Shown here: piece by piece, positions 57,891 through 64,000 of the stretch
How the letters are laid out: each line of letters starts with the position of its first letter
How positions within the stretch are numbered: the first letter of the stretch is position 1
Origin: Amia ocellicauda
Lineage: Eukaryota; Chordata; Actinopteri; Amiiformes; Amiidae
Direction of reading: 5' to 3'
NCBI RefSeq assembly: GCF_036373705.1
Contig: NC_089850.1
Span: 46,809,048 to 46,873,047 of the forward strand
DNA length: 64,000 nucleotides
Translations under genes and position numbers: made by a program
The notes under the pieces: generated by a model
What the model saw: the letters and a program-made list of their open reading frames with translations, nothing else
Database searches by the model: none
Told to the model about the DNA's origin: nothing

Positions 57891-60378
57891 TATTTTTGAG
57901 AAATATGAAAAGGTTGCAAGGGAGATGTGCTGTTATTCAATAGTACAGTAGTTCCCTATTATTTTGAACAAGGTGACTGGGTTGTATAGTAAAATATACT
58001 CAACTTAACTGTTGCTTAAATGGACCACACCACATGACACAGGTACAATGTGATGATATGCTATATGTGTATGTATAGTTGAAAATAAGGGACTGTGGAA
58101 TTGTAAGTAACTGCTTTGGTTATAAACCATTGTTTTATGTTTCAGTGCTCTGCACTCAGTACTTGTTTATTTTGCAAAATTAGTAGAGAGTATCACACAA
58201 ATCTGGAAATACTGCCATCTAAAATCCTACAGCCGGGGAGGCACGCAGAGCCTATAGCTTGGCACGCCAGGTGAGCGACCAGCGATATCTGCTGTATCAA
58301 ATGGAGAAATGGCCACAAGCATTCATATTTAACACTGCGACAATTAAAAAACTTAAGAAAGTTGGCAAAAGAAAGCTGTAAATTCTCAAAAATAATTAAA
58401 TTATGTTTTTGATTTGTAGAGTACATTTGTACACACTCATACTCACAGTAATGTATATTAATCTACCCGTTTTAGTCATTTTATAAAATGTAAAAGCATT
58501 AGATATTAAGTAAATATACATTGGTGCATTGACTGAGTGCAAGTGCAAACAAAACACAATGATATGGAAGTGTTACTAATGCAGCCTGTATGTGTGTAAG
58601 TGTGTTTGCATTTAGATAGGGTACATGAGAACCTCATTTATTGCCACATTGGTATTTATCTATTTTATGTACTAGCTTAAGATAACCTGCTCAATTTACT
58701 GCATAAACTCAGTTTCCTGTATTTACATGAACATGTAAATGTCACATTACTGGGCTTGAAGCTTTGCAGATAATGCATGTTGATATGAATGGACATCTGC
58801 TGAGAAATATTAATCTAAAAAGTTAAAGTATCAGTGTCACACAGAGCTGAGATATTTCCAAACTGGAGGATTAATTTAAATCTGTCTTTTACACCCAATG
58901 ACAGCTCCAGTCTGATCAGATCTATACAGGAGATTCCTCTCCTTGGTGTTGCTGACCTTCCTCTTGAAGCGTTGGTGCCATTTGCCAGTCACCATGGTCA
59001 AAAAGCTTCTTTACAGTTTGTTACCACCACTGTGCCAAGAGATTCTCAGAAAGTACAAAGACCCTCACTTTGATTCTTGTGATGGAAACCTAACAGGGCC
59101 ATTAGGTTAGGTTAAATGACATGGCTTTACATTCATAATAGACTCAAGGCACACATAACTCTTAAGAATTACATTTTGTAGCATCTTAGAGCAAGACATT
59201 TAATGAAATGCAGAATGTGCATGTCTGTTTGCTTGGAAAAACTCTCAAATAATAATTATAGTTCTACTATAATGGGTCTGTTTTGCTATGGCATGCCACT
59301 AAAGAGATCTATGAGCACACTATTGTAGTTAGCATTAGCAATGTATTACTTTTGGATTGAATAGTGAACATTTCACCTGATGATCTTTTGCACAGTGGAG
59401 TGCTTTACTGTGTCTTACAATTCCTATGTGTTTTATAAATATTTCCATTAATTGCAAGGGCCTCATATAAATGCAGTGTTGAAAAAGTATTTTAAAAATA
59501 TATATTTCAGCTTTATACCTGCATATAGTAGAGTTTGTCAGCATAGTTAACATACAGTACAGTATAATTACTTTATAGAGACTAATTGAGATTTTACAAA
59601 ATTAGTAAAATATCACATATAAATGATATAGAACTTTCTGTTTTGGTACGAAAACAGTAGTAGCTAGCACAAATGTTGAAAAATAGTTTCCCTTTGTCTC
59701 CAATTGAGGAAAAAAACACTACAAGAAGGAGGACTTTTGAAAAGAAAGGACGATCACTATTTATGCCATAATTATTAATTCAAGTGTTCATTAGCATCTT
59801 CCAAATCAACACAGTACTTATGCTGCATACATTTACTAAACAGTAAAGCCCATTAGCAACTAAGGGATCCAGTTATTTATATACTTTTAAAGGGGATTAT
59901 CAAGTGAAACATTTGCAAATACATACAAAATTAGTATGGCATGTATTCTGTAAGAAGTGCACATCTTCATTGATTAAAATAACACAAAAGTGTTGTTTGA
60001 GCACGGTTACATTAAATAATATAATAAAAGCCTGTTTATGTGTGCGTTTTGTTTTTTCAATCACTTAAAAATATATATAGTTTTATTTTGTTGCACTGTG
60101 GTGATTGTATTTCTGACATATAAAAATGCATGTTGGAATGCCTATAAGATTGCCTGCAAATTGTCAAATATACAATTAAATGTAAAGCTTCTTGGAGGAA
60201 TTAGGCTAGGATGTTCCTAATCTTCTTTGAATCTCATTAAAACAATTAGTTTCATAGCTGCCCTTGTTCCAGCATTGTATTCACAGTTATTTCAATGTCA
60301 CAGGAACTTTACATGATATTGGTGCTCTTAGGTTCTTAGCCTCTTTGTTTATATAGGATTAAGATAAGCAATTGTATC
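57891..60378. other. Non-coding stretch, no gene seen
   Basis: About 2.5 kb, AT-rich, between the CpG island region and the truncated Tc1 relic. The 79-aa open frame at 58834-59073 matches no family I know. Confidence 0.5.
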
Positions 60379-61046
60379 GAGGCATGGACTCCACTAGACC
60401 TCTGAAGGTGTGCTGTGGTATCTGGCACCAAGACGTTAGCAGCACATCCTTTAAGTCCTGTAAGTTGCGAGGTGGGGCCTCCGTGGATCGGAGTTGTTTG
60501 TCCAGCACATCCCACAGATGCTCGATTGGATTGAGATCTGGGGAATTTGGAGGCCAAGTCAACACCTTGAACTCGTGATTCATCAGACCAGGCCACCTTC
60601 TTCCATTGCTCCGTGCTCCAGTTCTGATGCTTACGTGCCCATTGTAGGCGCTTTCGGCAGTGGACAGGGGTCAGCATGGGCACCCTGACTGGTCTGCAGC
60701 TACGCAACCCCATACGCAACAAACTGCGATGCACTGTGTGTTCTGACACCTTTCTATCAGAACCAGCATTAACTTTTTCAGCAATTTGAGCTACAGTAGC
60801 TCGTCTGTTGAATCGGACCACACAGGCCAGCCTTCGCCCCCCACGTGCATCAATGAGCCTTGGCCGCCCATGACCCTGCCACCGGTTCACCGCTTTTCCT
60901 TCCTTGGACCACTTTTGATAGGTACTGACCACTGCAGACCGGGAACACCCCACAAGAGCTGCAGTTTTGGAGATGCTCTGACCCAGTCGTCTAGCCATCA
61001 CAATTTGGCCCTTGTCAAAGTTGCTCAGATCCTTACGCTTGCCCAT
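60379..61046 (-). pseudogene. Broken Tc1/mariner transposase
   Basis: The first frame (from 61046) encodes [20 protein letters not shown], two helix-turn-helix units, a GRPR-type motif ([15 protein letters not shown]) and the first catalytic aspartate in KVAWSDESR. At about 60575-60585 it joins, out of frame, to [26 protein letters not shown], which runs to VESMPR. About 105 residues, including the second catalytic aspartate, have been lost by comparison with the intact transposase at 35147, and the junction shifts the frame. The C-terminal end is also missing. It is non-functional. Confidence 0.88.
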
Positions 61047-61196
61047 TTTTCCTGCTTCTAAAACATCAACTTTGAGGACAAAATGCTCACTTGCTGCCTA
61101 ATATATCCCACCCACTGACAGGTGCCATGATAACGAGATTATCAGTGTTGTTCACTTCACCTGTCAGTGGTCATAATGTTATGGCTGATCGGTGTA
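60379..61196 (-). mobile_element. 3'-truncated, internally deleted Tc1/mariner relic
   Basis: The 5' end is present: the inverted repeat starting TACACCGATCAGCCATAACA ends at TA 61195-61196. The 3' inverted repeat is missing; homology stops after the VESMPR codons near 60379. Just inside the end, CCACTGACAGGTG (61112-61124) and its exact inverse CACCTGTCAGTGG (61158-61170) form a 13-bp hairpin. Confidence 0.88.
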
Positions 61197-61578
61197 TAAC
61201 CCCAAAGGAACACCAGTCTTTGCCAGGGATAAATATCTGTACTGAAAACATTAAAGGGTTATGTCCACATTCAATCATGCAGCTATTGAGAAGCTGAGGG
61301 ATGAGGGTTTACACTGAATGCAGATTTACATAAGTACCCTGAATTGTTCATCTCATAGACCTGATTTAGTAGAGATTTACAGAGTGGATTACCAGAAGAG
61401 GGTGCTACAACACGCTACTACAACATGCTTGATAATAGATGATAGATTTGTATCAGATATCTGTGGGAGTTCCTGTGTTTTTGAATAAGATCAGGAAGAG
61501 GTGCAGCAGACATTATAGTTGTTAGGGCTGGAAAAAAATTGATGCTAACAATAAATGTAATATATATATATATATATG

Positions 61579-61620
<42 letters not shown>

Positions 61621-64000
61621 AATATATATATATATATATATATAGTTGAAAATAAAATATTCTATTCTGCACAAACATAGTATTGTTAGTGGACACTTTA
61701 ATGGGGTGCTTGGAATGACTGACAGTTCCTCCAGTTTTAAGTATAATCCAGGTAACATCCAAAATAAAATAGGACATTTAAGCCTGCATAAAAGCCCTAC
61801 TAAGAAGGAGATGTTTTCTCATGGAACATGTTGCATATCTATAAGATTATGTGTACAGCTGAGAGCACCCACATGTAGCTGTGATATTGTCAGGTTTCCA
61901 GCAGCCTGTGATGTGAAAAGTGGTTCCTGGAAAACGCTTAGGGTTAGTGGTTCATGGGATGTTTATTGCAGTCTGCTGAGGCAATAAGCAATGGTAATAG
62001 TTATCTAAATATAAAGATATGGACAGCACTGCTATCCCAGGAATTAAAGAGAATCAGGCTTAACTATTATTATTATTTTTTTTTTTTGTAAATCCCAAAA
62101 GTAAATCAGGCTCAGTGATGACTTTGTATGAATATTATTAGGAACTTTTGATTTTAAGCAGAAAAAGACTAAGGTATGTGCCTTGCAACATACATTAAAG
62201 GCAGTTAGAAATGGTAAGAAACTATAATTTATATTTATATCAAATGCAGCTGTCACAGACTAGGGGGTGAATTTTGGTTGAACATTTAAGTCACTTATTT
62301 TAAGTAAATTAAAGTAGAACCCTTTTACATGCTTAAAGTAACACACACTGAGTAAGTGGTAAAGCTTTTTTTTTTTTTACTAACAAAAGCTGTCAGATGG
62401 GTAGAGCTGAACAAGATGGGCCAAGGACCTTCATGGAATCTTGGATTTCATTTTAGTAATGTGTATTGTTCATTGCAAACCTGTCCACTGTATCTTTTTT
62501 TAATGAGGCAGCAGTTTGAGCTGTGTCTGAACAGCCTACAAAGCTTCACATTTGATTTTGCATTAAAACAGAGTCAATATGATGGAATTATTAAGCAGAC
62601 TGAGTTAGAAAATGGAAGGATGTTTTATCCGAACCAACAGTTTGTCAATTAAGTGCACAAAGAGGCATATTTTCCAGGTCCAACATTTCACTTCATACTC
62701 CAAACATGGACATGTGTGCTAATAAACATGAACAAATACAAAGCATGGAAGGGATGGCTGGAAGAACTTGTTTACCATTCCTTTGCCAGTGCAGTTTCAT
62801 GTATGCAGATGCCCTTCAAATACAATACCACGCATTACCAGCAAATAGGGCTCTGTGCCATAATCTGGTACACCTGTCTTTTGAAACAATGTTTTTCCAG
62901 GATTCATTTATTTTGCTAAATATTGCTAAATATTATACTACACTCATTTACCAGTTATATGTCTCCAGGGTGTGTTGAACACTGATTCAGACCAGAGAAA
63001 AATGAATAGATCCATAAATAAATAACAACAAGAAGCTAAACAGCAGCACAGTCAGACACTTTCTCAAATACCAATGTGATTTTGTGTCATTGGATACAAG
63101 CATGAAAAAGATGCTATAATAAAAAAGAGAAAGAAAAGAAGATGTTTTTGTCTTTTTTGATACAGGAGGCATCAGAGTCATCTTTGGGATATAATGGCTT
63201 CCTTTGTCATTCTGAGAGCAAATTATAGGATTTTCTATTACAGGAGAAATGAGATTATAGAATGCACCTGCTCCTCCCCCTGACAACAGTTCTGCTCTAA
63301 AAATAGCCTCTTTCCAGACGTGACCTTGCTGTGACTGAGGTATTTGAGCCCTTATCATTCCCATACAGAACAGTCTGGCTTCACAGATTTTGGAAAAAAA
63401 AAAAAAAAAAAAAAGTAGAGACAAATATAGCTTTTTTCACTAAATTTTTATAGGGATAACAGTAGACACCATTTCCCCAAGGTTTTTGTCATAAAATAAG
63501 TCAGGCAAGATGATCGAGTTAAAAAATATGGAACATGAAAATGTATTTAAGACTCACTCCTTTTTCTTTTTCTTCTTTTTTTTTTTTTTTTAACTGGTTT
63601 TGACCCTGAGTTTGAAGACACTAGAAAGCCTCCACTTAAGCTATTTGGGAAATCTGATAACTTCAACATCATAACTACAATCAGGGTTTCAATAGTAAAA
63701 GGTTGAAATGTACAGGTGAATTTTTAAAATATTAAAATTAGTCCAATATTAAAATTAAAACACATCCAACCCCTTTAAAAATAAAAAATAAAAATCAGAG
63801 ATGTAAACATCTATCTAACCATTAGCCTTTTAAAATGCCATGTTAAATCTGGATTGCACTGGAATATTGTACTTTAAACATGGCGTATAGGAAAGGACAC
63901 GAGATAAAGAAACATCCATACATAAGGTTGTGAGTTATCTATTTCCCTGCTACGACTTCATACAGAGAATCAAAAAATAATTTTCTTCAGAAGTGTACTT
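61197..64000. other. Right flank, no gene seen
   Basis: AT-rich. Contains an interrupted (AT)n array at 61559-61645, T-runs near 62075 and 62367, an A-run at 63391-63413 and a T-run near 63577. Short open frames at 62356-63424 match nothing I know. Confidence 0.55.
61559..61645. repeat. (AT)n microsatellite with two TGTAAA interruptions
   Basis: Three TA tracts are separated by two identical ATGTAAAT interruptions, suggesting duplication of a longer unit. Confidence 0.9.

Noticed and set aside
62987..63424. 145-aa minus-strand frame with an F-rich start
   Set aside because: The N-terminus is a translated A-run and the rest shows no family resemblance.
1..64000. CRISPR arrays, bacterial operons, riboswitches, phage or integron structures
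   Set aside because: None present; the tandem arrays are microsatellites and the window is clearly eukaryotic.

Overview
The window is a piece of a vertebrate nuclear genome, most likely a ray-finned fish. The genes are split into short exons with GT-AG introns, the background is AT-rich and CpG-poor, and there are Tc1/mariner DNA transposons of types common in fish, hAT miniature elements, LINE 3' ends and many microsatellites. I cannot name the species. A non-teleost or early-branching ray-finned fish is a guess based on the repeats.

Three genes lie head to tail on the minus strand, and their order PKIB - FABP7 - SMPDL3A matches the human 6q22.31 neighbourhood. PKIB (coding 31964 to 30924, 2 exons, 76 aa) is a PKA inhibitor. 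FABP7 (27967 to 26042, 4 exons, 132 aa) is the brain fatty-acid-binding protein. SMPDL3A (24495 to 16633, 8 exons, 453 aa) is an acid-sphingomyelinase-like phosphodiesterase. In all three the reading frame closes across every splice junction and the lengths fit the families. A CpG island at about 57.34-57.56 kb, with a consensus minus-strand splice donor, GC boxes and a perfect CRE, is the best candidate for an upstream non-coding first exon of PKIB. The 25 kb between it and the PKIB coding exons would then be a long 5' intron. This is inference.

Mobile DNA. An intact Tc1/mariner element at 34.999-36.219 kb has DD36E catalytic spacing. A full-length Tc1 element at 49.156-50.726 kb has an uninterrupted transposase, but its catalytic glutamate is glycine. 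Two internally deleted Tc1 relics lie at 46.14-46.97 and 60.38-61.20 kb. There are three MITEs (12.0, 12.1 and 38.5 kb), a probable hAT element filling most of the PKIB coding intron (31.1-31.7 kb), two LINE 3' fragments (10.7 and 21.6 kb) and a decayed pair of LTR-like direct repeats (3.6-5.0 kb). The remaining sequence (0-16.5 kb, most of 32-57 kb, 57.6-64 kb) shows no exon I can recognise.

No new biochemical system is evident. The observations most worth a check are: perfect cAMP response elements at both the SMPDL3A promoter and the putative PKIB promoter, with at least five in the window; a CLEAR/M-box-like E-box at SMPDL3A; an overlapping uORF at PKIB that resembles the mammalian N-terminal extension shifted out of frame; the E-to-G Tc1 transposase and its 40-bp hairpin carrying mirrored TATA boxes; and the intact DD36E element.
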